Assembly: GCA_910588885.1 (NCBI GenBank)
Contig: CAJUSQ010000064.1
Span: forward strand, 1,387 to 17,295
Source: an uncultured Lachnospiraceae bacterium
Lineage (GTDB): Bacteria > Bacillota > Clostridia > Lachnospirales > Lachnospiraceae
Direction: 5' to 3'
Length of the DNA: 15,909 nucleotides
The notes under the pieces are model-generated. The model worked only from the letters and a program-made list of their open reading frames with translations, was not told the origin of the DNA and made no database searches. Of this stretch, positions 1 through 6,425 are shown one piece after another (within the stretch, counting starts at the first letter, position 1; every line of letters starts with the position of its first letter). Position numbers and translations under genes: made by a program.

Positions 1-239
1 ACCTGGAAGGACATCTCCTGATCCGATGTACACAGCTCCAAAACGGTCGTTCCCGGCACTGATTCATACACAAACATGCCGTTCTTCTCCAGCTTGGTGA
101 TTTCTTTAAAGGTCTTCACCTTATACAAATCCCCGTTGTGTTCAAAATTGTCCAGCTTGGACTTTGCGGGCAATTGATAATTTCCAAAAGAAATAGAGCC
201 GTCTGTCTGTGCACAAATTAATTTTTCAATTACTGCCAT
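1..239 (-). CDS. Conserved small protein of unknown function, 'endosialidase'-annotated Lachnospiraceae family (partial, 3' end outside window)
   Basis: The frame opens at an ATG on the complement of 237-239, preceded by a perfect AGGAGG (248-253) at ordinary spacing, and stays open to the window edge, giving 79 codons. The visible protein starts MAVIEKLICAQTDGSISFGN and contains a stretch like YKVKTFKEITKLEKNGMFVY. From memory this matches a small conserved family in Lachnospiraceae that automatic pipelines often label 'endosialidase'; I see no sialidase catalytic motif (no Asp box), so the name should not be read as a function. There is no signal peptide or membrane segment in the visible part. 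It lies downstream of clpC on the same strand but has its own promoter candidate at 389-417 and a leader of about 140 nt. The family assignment is recollection; the reading frame and start are seen directly. Confidence 0.7.
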   Translation of the reverse strand, partial: MAVIEKLICAQTDGSISFGNYQLPAKSKLDNFEHNGDLYKVKTFKEITKLEKNGMFVYESVPGTTVLELCTSDQEMSFQ

Positions 240-297
240 TGTATTATCCTCCTGTTTGGTCCTAAATATACTGAAACTTTTCTGCCGTACCAAATCA

Positions 298-331
298 CCT
301 GGCCAAAACACCCGGTCATCCCACGGCCAGG
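298..331 (-). other. Leader hairpin upstream of the partial gene
   Basis: CCTGGCC at 298-304 and GGCCAGG at 325-331 form a perfect 7-bp stem around a 20-nt loop, inside the presumed untranslated leader of the gene starting at 239. It sits about 60 nt before the start codon. There is no U tract, so it is not an intrinsic terminator. The role is unknown; it may be an RNA stability or folding element, or chance. Confidence 0.35.
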
Positions 332-388
332 CCAGCTGAAAAACGGATGTGTCAGTACACTCCGCAGGCTGCTCTTCCTGCTGTTCTT

Positions 389-417
389 ATTATAGCCTAA
401 AATATGACTTTTTTCCA
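389..417 (-). promoter_or_regulatory. Sigma-A promoter candidate for the gene at 1-239
   Basis: On the minus strand a perfect TATAAT (complement of 389-394) follows TGGAAA (complement of 412-417, 4 of 6 matches to TTGACA) with a 17-bp spacer. It begins only about 15 bp beyond the clpC stop. I see no intrinsic terminator between the clpC stop and this promoter, so read-through from clpC is also possible. Confidence 0.55.
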
Positions 418-431
418 GATAATTTTGTCAT

Positions 432-2879
432 TTATTTCTTTACAAAACAGATTTCATTTTTCCGTACGGTAATATCCACCAAATCCCCGTCCTTGATATT
501 TCCTTCCAAAATCTCCTCTGCCAGGCCGTCCTCCAATCGGTTTTGAATCATTCTTCGAAGAGGGCGGGCGCCGTACTTGGGATCGTAAGCCTTTTCCACA
601 ATATAGCTCTTGACGGAATCCCGGATATTCAGCCGAATGTTCAGCTGCTCCCTGCAGCGGTTTACCAGCGTCTTTGTCATCAGCGTTACAATCCGTTTCA
701 TATGCTCTTTATCCAGGGCATGGAACACAATGGTTTCATCAATCCGGTTTAAAAATTCCGGCTTGAAAATCCGCCGTACTTCCTCCATAACACTGCCCTT
801 CATCCGCTCATAGTTCTGCTTGGCATCCTCTGCGGAGGCAAAGCCCAGGCGTTTGGGCTCAATGATGGACTGCGCCCCGGCGTTGGAGGTCATAATGATA
901 ATGGTATTTTTAAAATCCACCTTCCGGCCCTGGGCATCGGTAATATGGCCGTCGTCCAATACCTGAAGCAGGATGTTGAACACATCCGGATGCGCCTTTT
1001 CTATCTCATCTAAAAGCACTACGGAATAGGGGTTGCGGCGTACCTTTTCACTCAGCTGCCCTCCTTCGTCATAGCCTACGTAGCCGGGAGGGGAGCCGAT
1101 CATCTTGGAAACACTGTGTTTCTCCATATATTCGGACATATCTACCCGGATCATGGCCTGTTCGTCGCCGAACACCGCTTCTGCCAGCGCCTTGCAGATC
1201 TCTGTCTTTCCCACACCGGTGGGGCCTAAAAACAGGAAGGACCCGATCGGGCGGTTCGGATCTTTTAATCCTACCCGGCCTCTGCGCACCGCCTTGGCCA
1301 CTGCCGTCACGGCTTCTTCCTGGCCGATCACCCGCCTATGCAGCGTCTTTTCCAGTTTCCGGAGCCGTTCCGACTCTTCTTCCTCCAGCTTTTTCACCGG
1401 GATCTTCGTCCAGCCGGATACAACGACGGCGATCTGTTCTTCCTCTACGCAAAGTTGATGCTTTTGTTTATTCTTTTCGAATTTTTTCTTTATTTTCTCC
1501 AATTTCTGTTCCGATTCCAGCTTTCTCTGCTGAATCGTGGACGCCCCTTCAAAATCCCCTTGTTCCAGGGCTTCTTCCAGCTGCCGTTCCTCTTCCAGCA
1601 GCTCCTGTTCCAATTCCGCCATGCCTGCCGGAGCTTTATAGCCGTTCAGCCGCACCCGGGAGGAAGCCTCGTCAATCAAGTCGATGGCTTTGTCCGGAAG
1701 GAACCGGTCGTTGATATAGCGGTCTGCCATTTTCGCCGCAGCCATCAGGGCCCCATCGGTAATCACCACATGATGGTGCTCTTCGTATCTCTCCCGAAGC
1801 CCCTGCAAAATACCAAACGTTTGTTCCACCGTTGGTTCCTCTATGGTAACCGGCTGAAACCTGCGCTCCAGCGCGGCATCCTTTTCCACATATTTCCGGT
1901 ATTCTTCAATGGTTGTGGCCCCGATCAACTGCAGCTCCCCACGGGCCAGGGACGGTTTTAAAATATTGGAAGCATCCAGCGCCCCTTCCGCCCCGCCGGC
2001 GCCGATAATCGTGTGCAGTTCATCCAAAAACAGCAGTACATTTCCGGCTTCAATGACTTCCCGAATTACTTTTTTAATCCGTTCCTCAAATTCTCCCCGG
2101 TATTTGGAGCCTGCCACCATCCCGGACAAATCCAGGGTCACCACCCGTTTCTCCGCCACGGTCTCCGGCACCAGTCCGCTTACAATCTGCTGGGCAAGCC
2201 CTTCTGCAATGGCTGTTTTCCCGACCCCCGGTTCCCCGATCAGGCAGGGATTGTTCTTTCCGCGCCTGCTTAGGATCTGTATCACCCGTTTTATTTCGTC
2301 TTCCCTGCCGATCACCGGATCCAGCCTGCCCTGGCGGGCCATCTGGGTCAGATCCCGGGAGTACATATCCAGAACCGGCGTCGCACCTGCGCCTCCGGCC
2401 TTTCCTTTCATCCCTTTCAGCTCTTCCCGCAGCATTCCAACATCCTGTCCCATGGCGTTTAAAATATCCATATAAATTTTCTTCGGATTCGCCCCCATGG
2501 TATTCAAAAGCCGGGAAGCCGCACATTCCGTTTCCCGCAGCACTGCAATCAGCAAATGCTCCGTTCCGACCTTGGCCGCCCCGAACCGGTCTGCTTCCCG
2601 CTGCGCATTCTCCAATGCCCGGGCCGTCCGGGGGCTGTAGCCGTCCTGTTCCGCCAGGGCCGCCTGCCTGCCCGGGGCAATCAAATCCCGGATCAGCTCC
2701 AAAAGCTTCTCCAGCTCCACCCCGTTTTCTATCAGAATATTGGCGGCTACACTGGTTTTCTCCCGCAGCAGCCCGGCCAAAAGATGTTCCGTTCCCACAT
2801 AATTATGATAGAGCTGCTTTGACGTTTTCACTGCCAAATCCAGCGCCTTTTGAGCTTTGTCCGTATATTCCTTGCTCAT
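432..2879 (-). CDS. clpC: ATP-dependent Clp protease ATP-binding subunit ClpC
   Basis: This 815-aa Hsp100 unfoldase of the ClpC type unfolds substrates and feeds them to ClpP in the cytoplasm. Domains in order: double Clp-N repeat (about 1-145, with two GTEHLL repeats at 29 and 105), first AAA+ module with Walker A GEPGVGKT (215-222) and Walker B LLFLDE (282-287), middle domain with a UVR-like segment (about 420-455), and second AAA+ module with Walker A GPTGVGKT (552-559) and Walker B VLLDEIEKAH (621-630). An LGF tripeptide at 678-680 sits where ClpP-docking loops carry VGF or IGL, so ClpP interaction is expected. Length is normal for ClpC. The start is supported by AGGAGG just upstream. The preceding gene is a GntR-type regulator 32 bp away and presumably cotranscribed; the usual Firmicutes partners ctsR, mcsA and mcsB are not adjacent. 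Substrate adaptors therefore cannot be inferred here. Confidence 0.97.
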   Translation of the reverse strand: MSKEYTDKAQKALDLAVKTSKQLYHNYVGTEHLLAGLLREKTSVAANILIENGVELEKLLELIRDLIAPGRQAALAEQDGYSPRTARALENAQREADRFGAAKVGTEHLLIAVLRETECAASRLLNTMGANPKKIYMDILNAMGQDVGMLREELKGMKGKAGGAGATPVLDMYSRDLTQMARQGRLDPVIGREDEIKRVIQILSRRGKNNPCLIGEPGVGKTAIAEGLAQQIVSGLVPETVAEKRVVTLDLSGMVAGSKYRGEFEERIKKVIREVIEAGNVLLFLDELHTIIGAGGAEGALDASNILKPSLARGELQLIGATTIEEYRKYVEKDAALERRFQPVTIEEPTVEQTFGILQGLRERYEEHHHVVITDGALMAAAKMADRYINDRFLPDKAIDLIDEASSRVRLNGYKAPAGMAELEQELLEEERQLEEALEQGDFEGASTIQQRKLESEQKLEKIKKKFEKNKQKHQLCVEEEQIAVVVSGWTKIPVKKLEEEESERLRKLEKTLHRRVIGQEEAVTAVAKAVRRGRVGLKDPNRPIGSFLFLGPTGVGKTEICKALAEAVFGDEQAMIRVDMSEYMEKHSVSKMIGSPPGYVGYDEGGQLSEKVRRNPYSVVLLDEIEKAHPDVFNILLQVLDDGHITDAQGRKVDFKNTIIIMTSNAGAQSIIEPKRLGFASAEDAKQNYERMKGSVMEEVRRIFKPEFLNRIDETIVFHALDKEHMKRIVTLMTKTLVNRCREQLNIRLNIRDSVKSYIVEKAYDPKYGARPLRRMIQNRLEDGLAEEILEGNIKDGDLVDITVRKNEICFVKK

Positions 2880-2911
2880 ATGAAAAAATCCTCCTGTTGC
2901 CCTGTGTGTTC

Positions 2912-3298
2912 TTATATTTCTTCACAAGATTCCCGCATTTCTTCAAAAATCCCGCTGACCAGCTGATGTACCTCCGCTTCCGACACGCCTTTGCACAAGG
3001 CTCTTGCCAAAATCACCCGCAGGCTGGCTGAAAGCTCCTCAACCGCCTGAAGCTTATCGGTATCCAGGGCAATCACGGCCCCTCTCCGGCGGTCCAGGCG
3101 GATAAAGCCCTCCTGCTTCAGTACACTGTAAGCCTTGTTCACCGTATGCATATTAATGCCTACGCTCTCTGCCAGCTGCCTCACCGAGGGCAGGGCATCC
3201 CCTTCCTGATATTGGTTCGTCGCGATCCCGATAATAATCTGATCCCTTAATTGAATGTAAAATGCTTCTTCACTGTTAAAATCAATTTCAATCAACAT
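2912..3298 (-). CDS. GntR family transcriptional regulator, YtrA-like short type
   Basis: A 128-aa DNA-binding protein. Residues about 10-75 form a GntR winged helix-turn-helix (LPSVRQLAESVGINMHTVNK at 36-55, followed by AYSVLKQEGFI). The C-terminal part (80-128) is a short helical segment as in the YtrA subfamily, too small for the FCD or UTRA ligand domains of longer GntR regulators. YtrA-type regulators usually sit at the head of ABC transporter operons; this one precedes clpC by 32 bp with no transporter nearby. The ATG start has AGGTGA (complement of 3303-3308) upstream. Its promoter (3326-3354) is embedded in a 17-bp perfect inverted repeat (3329-3369), a good candidate for its own operator. 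I infer autoregulation and repression of clpC. The inducing signal is unknown. Confidence 0.92.
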   Translation of the reverse strand: MLIEIDFNSEEAFYIQLRDQIIIGIATNQYQEGDALPSVRQLAESVGINMHTVNKAYSVLKQEGFIRLDRRRGAVIALDTDKLQAVEELSASLRVILARALCKGVSEAEVHQLVSGIFEEMRESCEEI

Positions 3299-3325
3299 AA
3301 CATCACCTGCTCTTTTGTTATAGCT

Positions 3326-3354
3326 ATAATAACACAGATGGAATTAAAGGTCAA
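3326..3354 (-). promoter_or_regulatory. Sigma-A promoter of gntR-clpC
   Basis: On the minus strand TTGACC (complement of 3349-3354, 5 of 6) and TATTAT (complement of 3326-3331, 5 of 6) are separated by exactly 17 bp. Transcription would start near 3319, about 20 nt before the gntR ATG. The promoter lies within the intergenic inverted repeat, so a protein bound there should block RNA polymerase. Confidence 0.75.
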
Positions 3355-3369
3355 TTCCATCTGTGTTAT
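3329..3369. promoter_or_regulatory. 17-bp perfect inverted repeat, probable operator for the GntR regulator
   Basis: ATAACACAGATGGAATT at 3329-3345 is the exact reverse complement of 3353-3369, with a 7-bp spacer (3346-3352). It covers the -35 box and the spacer, and reaches the -10 box, of the gntR-clpC promoter, and ends one base before the stop of the surface-protein gene. It lacks a clear U tract on either strand, so I prefer operator over intrinsic terminator, though the RNA could fold and partly terminate transcription arriving from upstream. Palindrome and promoter overlap are seen; binding by the GntR protein is inferred. Confidence 0.7.
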
Positions 3370-3370
3370 A

Positions 3371-4720
3371 TTACAGGTCGTCCATATCAATGAATTCAAT
3401 CTCTTCCGAAGTCTTCTCTTTTTCCTCCTGAGGTTCCCAAAGCTCCGGAAAGTCGTCTTCCTCCTCATCCTCGTCGTACCAGCGTTCTTCCTTCTTCCGC
3501 TTCCAGAACATATGTTTGTTTTTCTCTTTCCCCTGTTTCGCCGGGCCTTCTGCTAAGGCTTCTCCCGGAGATTCCTCCGGTTCGGAGTCCTCGTCGTCGT
3601 ACCATTCCGAATCCTCCTCTTCCTGGGGATCCCTTCTCCGCTTCCGGAATAAAAACAGGTTCACACAGATAATTCCCAGCACCACCAGCAGTACCAGCAT
3701 CACGGCAAAAATAATATAAAAGGTGGTTTTTTGCTTTTTAAACTTCTTTTCCAGATTCTCGTACTCCTCTTTCAGCCCCTTTAGCTGCCGCTCATATTCC
3801 TCTGTCTGGGTTTCCGAGGGTTCAAGCCCCTGGGAGGTGTTGGCATTCCCCAGAGGGGAATTGGTAGCCGGGGCATTCCCGCCTTCCGGCCCGGCGGTTC
3901 CGGACGGGTCCTGTGTCCCATCCGGTGCGGTTCCATTGGGGTCTGCCGTCCCATCCGGCAGTCCTCCGTTGGGATCTCCCGTTTCCCCGGGAAGCCCGGT
4001 TCCCTCCTGACGGGTCACAACAATCGTATAAACGGCTTTCGCACCGTTTTCCGCTTTTATCGTAACTGAAACGGTGTTTTCTCCGACACTCAATTCCCCG
4101 TTACCCTGAATGGACTCCACCTCTGCCTTGCTGTTGCTGGGACGGGCATTTACTTCCAGGCTTGCAACCTCATAAGGTACCGTTGCCGTATACTCCGTCA
4201 CATTATAGACAAAGGCCGGGGAAAGCTCTCCTGCCGATAAGGACAGCTCTGCCAGGCTGTTATCTCCGGACTTCGGCCCTCCGCTGCCGCCGTCTCCCGC
4301 TTTGACGGATGCACCTGCCGCAACCATGCCGCTTAGGGTTTCCTGGCTGGCTTTTATCGTTCCGCTGCTTGCCGTCACTTTCAGCCCGCAGGTGCCGGAC
4401 GCCACTGCCTTCAGCGTAATTTTCACGGTTTCCCCGCTGACATTCACCTTGCCGCCCTCCCCGCCGGAATAATTGGAGGAATCACAGCTTACAAAGGAGC
4501 ATACCCCGGAATCATAAGTGAATTCCATATTGGAGGTGGCCGCTTCCCCGTTGGGGCCGGCTGCGTGGAGCGTTACGGTCACCGTATCCCCCACCGACAC
4601 ACTCTCCTTCGATACCGCAATCGTAAGCTTTCCGTCGGCCGCATAACTGTTCTGTGAGAATCCAAAAAGCATACAGCAGGCAAGTAATGTTAAAATTAAA
4701 ATATGATTAAATTTTTTCAT
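3371..4720 (-). CDS. Membrane-anchored surface protein with Ig/cohesin-like and cadherin-like beta-sandwich domains and an acidic cytoplasmic tail
   Basis: A 449-aa predicted single-pass protein. Residues 1-27 are a signal peptide (hydrophobic core 7-21, cleavage likely after NSYA). Residues about 30-140 look like an all-beta cohesin/Ig-like fold (KLTIAVSKESVSVGDTVTVT). Residues about 153-238 resemble the cadherin-like beta-sandwich family PF12733 (LAELSLSAGELSPAFVYNVT, ending AVYTIVVTRQ). A flexible Pro/Gly/Asp/Thr-rich linker (240-300) has repeated D-P-N/S-G units, followed by a short coiled coil (305-331), a transmembrane helix (333-357), basic FRKRRR and a 90-residue, strongly acidic cytoplasmic tail with two related motifs, EWYDDED (372-378) and RWYDEDE (413-419). 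The start has AGAAGGA upstream and a consensus promoter (4776-4805). It is divergent from an ECF sigma factor. I infer a cell-surface adhesin or sensor; there is no sortase motif or enzymatic domain. Confidence 0.85.
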   Translation of the reverse strand: MKKFNHILILTLLACCMLFGFSQNSYAADGKLTIAVSKESVSVGDTVTVTLHAAGPNGEAATSNMEFTYDSGVCSFVSCDSSNYSGGEGGKVNVSGETVKITLKAVASGTCGLKVTASSGTIKASQETLSGMVAAGASVKAGDGGSGGPKSGDNSLAELSLSAGELSPAFVYNVTEYTATVPYEVASLEVNARPSNSKAEVESIQGNGELSVGENTVSVTIKAENGAKAVYTIVVTRQEGTGLPGETGDPNGGLPDGTADPNGTAPDGTQDPSGTAGPEGGNAPATNSPLGNANTSQGLEPSETQTEEYERQLKGLKEEYENLEKKFKKQKTTFYIIFAVMLVLLVVLGIICVNLFLFRKRRRDPQEEEDSEWYDDEDSEPEESPGEALAEGPAKQGKEKNKHMFWKRKKEERWYDEDEEEDDFPELWEPQEEKEKTSEEIEFIDMDDL

Positions 4721-4775
4721 TCGTTTTTCCTTCTAAGTTCTGTTGTGTCTTGCTTTGTTTTTATGATATAAAAAC

Positions 4776-4805
4776 ATTATAGTAATACCCGCCAAAGCTT
4801 GTCAA
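4776..4805 (-). promoter_or_regulatory. Strong sigma-A promoter of the surface-protein gene
   Basis: Perfect TTGACA (complement of 4800-4805) and perfect TATAAT (complement of 4776-4781) with an 18-bp spacer on the minus strand. The predicted start is near 4769, giving a leader of about 50 nt. This looks like a housekeeping promoter, not an ECF promoter. Confidence 0.8.
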
Positions 4806-4863
4806 CGGAAATATCCTGAATATTTTCTTAAAATATTTTTTTATGAAAAATTTTTCCTTTTGT

Positions 4864-4888
4864 TGTAACGAATTCCGGAAAAATCGGA
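4864..4888 (+). promoter_or_regulatory. Possible ECF-type autoregulatory promoter of the sigma/anti-sigma operon
   Basis: TGTAAC (4864-4869) followed after 15 bp by CGGA (4885-4888) resembles the bipartite AAC / CG(T/A) layout of ECF promoters. A TATAAT at 4891-4896 is also present, but it has no sigma-A -35 box at 16-18 bp. ECF sigma factors commonly activate their own operon, which fits, but the -10 element is degenerate and this remains tentative. Confidence 0.4.
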
Positions 4889-4934
4889 TTTATAATGGAA
4901 CGGAACATAAACTACCCCGGCAAAGGAGCGAAAC

Positions 4935-5423
4935 ATGGAGCAATTATATAAGGAAAACGCCAAAATCGTATACCACTATCTATGGTCTCTCTGCCATGAT
5001 CCGGACCTTTCCGAGGATTTGACCCAGGAAACCTTTCTTCGGGCTTACCAGTCCCTGGAACGGTATGACAATAGCTGCAAGCTTTCTACCTGGCTATGCC
5101 AGATCGCAAAACACCTGTATTATCAATGGCTGGCCAAAAACAAACGGGAAATCCCGACAGAACCGCCTTCCGGCCCATGCACAAAGCCCCGGCCGGAGGA
5201 TGCCTGTCTTTCCCGCCTGGAACTGCTGGACATTTTGAAGGAAATGCAACGGCTTCCCGGCCAGATGCGGGAGGTCATCTATCTGCGGATTTCCGCGGAT
5301 CTTTCCTTCCGGGAAATCGGGGAAATCCTGGGAAGAAGCGAAAACTGGGCAAGAGTAAATTTCTACCGGGGCAAGGAAATGCTGATTAAAGCTGCAAGGG
5401 CAGCGGAACAGGAGGATGTATGA
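4935..5423 (+). CDS. ECF-family RNA polymerase sigma factor
   Basis: A 162-aa group 4 sigma factor. Region sigma2 covers about 3-68, with the DLTQETFLRAY core-binding and -10 recognition segment (28-38) and STWLCQIAKH. Region sigma4 covers about 92-155, with the helix-turn-helix LSFREIGEILGRSENWARVN (123-142) for -35 recognition. There is no sigma1 or sigma3, as expected. The start follows AGGAG (4924-4928). The stop overlaps the start of the anti-sigma gene in an ATGA overlap, implying translational coupling and matched stoichiometry. The regulon and signal cannot be read from the window; neighbours suggest envelope stress, an inference from context only. Confidence 0.95.
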   Translation: MEQLYKENAKIVYHYLWSLCHDPDLSEDLTQETFLRAYQSLERYDNSCKLSTWLCQIAKHLYYQWLAKNKREIPTEPPSGPCTKPRPEDACLSRLELLDILKEMQRLPGQMREVIYLRISADLSFREIGEILGRSENWARVNFYRGKEMLIKAARAAEQEDV

Positions 5424-6256
5424 ACCATTTAAAATGTGAAATCGTAAAAGACCTGATCCCTTCTTATTTGGACGGAATCTGCTCAAACACTTCCAGGGAT
5501 GCCGTAAAAACCCACCTGGCCGATTGCGAAAGCTGCCGCACATTCTTGGAACGGATGCGCGATACTATGCTTACGGCAGATGCAATAAATTTGAAGTCCT
5601 TGGATTATATGAAAAAAGTAAAGCGTCACTATCTTCGTAAAAACAGGGCTGCCGCCGGGATCTGCCTGATTTTCAGCCTGCTTCTCATGGCTTTGCCCAA
5701 CGCTTCCTGGTTCCCGCCGAACCTGCATTATGGCTGGTATTACACCCTTTTTCCACTGCTGATGCTGTCTGCATCCCCATTGTTGTCCGTCAGCGCCCCA
5801 AAGCCGTCTCAAAGCCGCTTGCAGAAAGGGGCTGCAATTGCCGGATGCCTGGGTATCCTCTATTGCCTGGGTTTGGAATGCTTCTTCCTTCTGTGCGCCG
5901 GTCCAAAATCCGCCCTCTTCTCCCGATCCCCGGAAACACTGGGCCCTTTCCTGGACAGCCAGCGCAAGGCCATCCTTTTACTAGAACTGGCGTTCTTTCT
6001 TCTGCTTATTTTTTCGGCCGCAAAAAATGAATATGCCACAGGGCTTCTGCCGCTTTTAAACCTGACCGGATGCTTCCTCTGTCTGATCTTCGGAATTGTC
6101 CTTCATCAATTGGATACCCCAAAGGCCGCTGCCCGGACCCTGCTTGGGCAGACTGCGTGCATCCTGCTGGAAGGGCTCGCCCTGGCGGGAATTCTGCTGC
6201 TTTGCCGAAAAATCCCTCCGCGCTTCCGAAACCCTTGGGACTGCTCCGAGCCTTAA
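5420..6256 (+). CDS. Membrane anti-sigma factor with N-terminal zinc-finger (ZAS/zf-HC2) domain
   Basis: A 278-aa protein. The N-terminal cytoplasmic domain (1-50) has the anti-sigma zinc-binding signature: C6, then HLADCESC with H32, C36 and C39. In this family the domain sequesters the cognate ECF sigma factor. The segment 65-76 is strongly basic, then about six hydrophobic segments follow (roughly 78-93, 106-124, 137-160, 183-200, 207-229, 241-262), more than the single helix of RsiW-type anti-sigmas, so the sensory module appears membrane-embedded. The C terminus is short and probably cytoplasmic. It is translationally coupled to the sigma factor by a 4-bp overlap. The signal could be perceived within the bilayer or relayed by a partner; no extracellular domain is large enough to bind a ligand alone. 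Its operon ends at the terminator at 6312-6362. Confidence 0.9.
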   Translation: MNHLKCEIVKDLIPSYLDGICSNTSRDAVKTHLADCESCRTFLERMRDTMLTADAINLKSLDYMKKVKRHYLRKNRAAAGICLIFSLLLMALPNASWFPPNLHYGWYYTLFPLLMLSASPLLSVSAPKPSQSRLQKGAAIAGCLGILYCLGLECFFLLCAGPKSALFSRSPETLGPFLDSQRKAILLLELAFFLLLIFSAAKNEYATGLLPLLNLTGCFLCLIFGIVLHQLDTPKAAARTLLGQTACILLEGLALAGILLLCRKIPPRFRNPWDCSEP

Positions 6257-6311
6257 TCGGATTGCCTCCCAGGGCCGCACCCCTTTTACATCATCTGCCG
6301 CTTTTACAGGC

Positions 6312-6362
6312 TGATACAAAAAGCACCTCATTTCTTCCTGTTATGAGGTGCTTTTTGTATCA
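6312..6362. terminator. Bidirectional intrinsic terminator between the anti-sigma gene and groEL
   Basis: A perfect 20-bp inverted repeat: left arm 6312-6331, right arm 6343-6362, 11-nt loop. The GC-rich core GCACCTCAT / ATGAGGTGC is followed by TTTTTGT on both strands, so it can terminate both converging operons. It lies 55 nt after the anti-sigma stop and 63 nt after the groEL stop. Confidence 0.93.
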
Positions 6363-6425
6363 TGTTTCTATATTCACTGCATTCTATATTCCTGCGGACA
6401 GACTTCCATCATGCGGTTTTGGATC

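Noticed and set aside
1..239. Assigning sialidase activity to the partial gene because of its customary database label
   Set aside because: No Asp box or catalytic motif is visible; the label appears to be an inherited annotation.
1105..2526. Open frames antisense to, or in another frame of, clpC
   Set aside because: The clpC frame is complete and conserved across the whole stretch; the others have no ribosome binding site or recognisable domain.
3329..3369. Inverted repeat read as an intrinsic terminator of the surface-protein gene
   Set aside because: No U tract follows the stem on either strand, and the repeat contains a well-spaced promoter; an operator explains it better, though partial termination is not excluded.
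4891..4896. TATAAT upstream of the ECF sigma gene as a sigma-A promoter
   Set aside because: No acceptable -35 box at 16-18 bp and no extended -10 TG; an ECF-type promoter just upstream is at least as likely.
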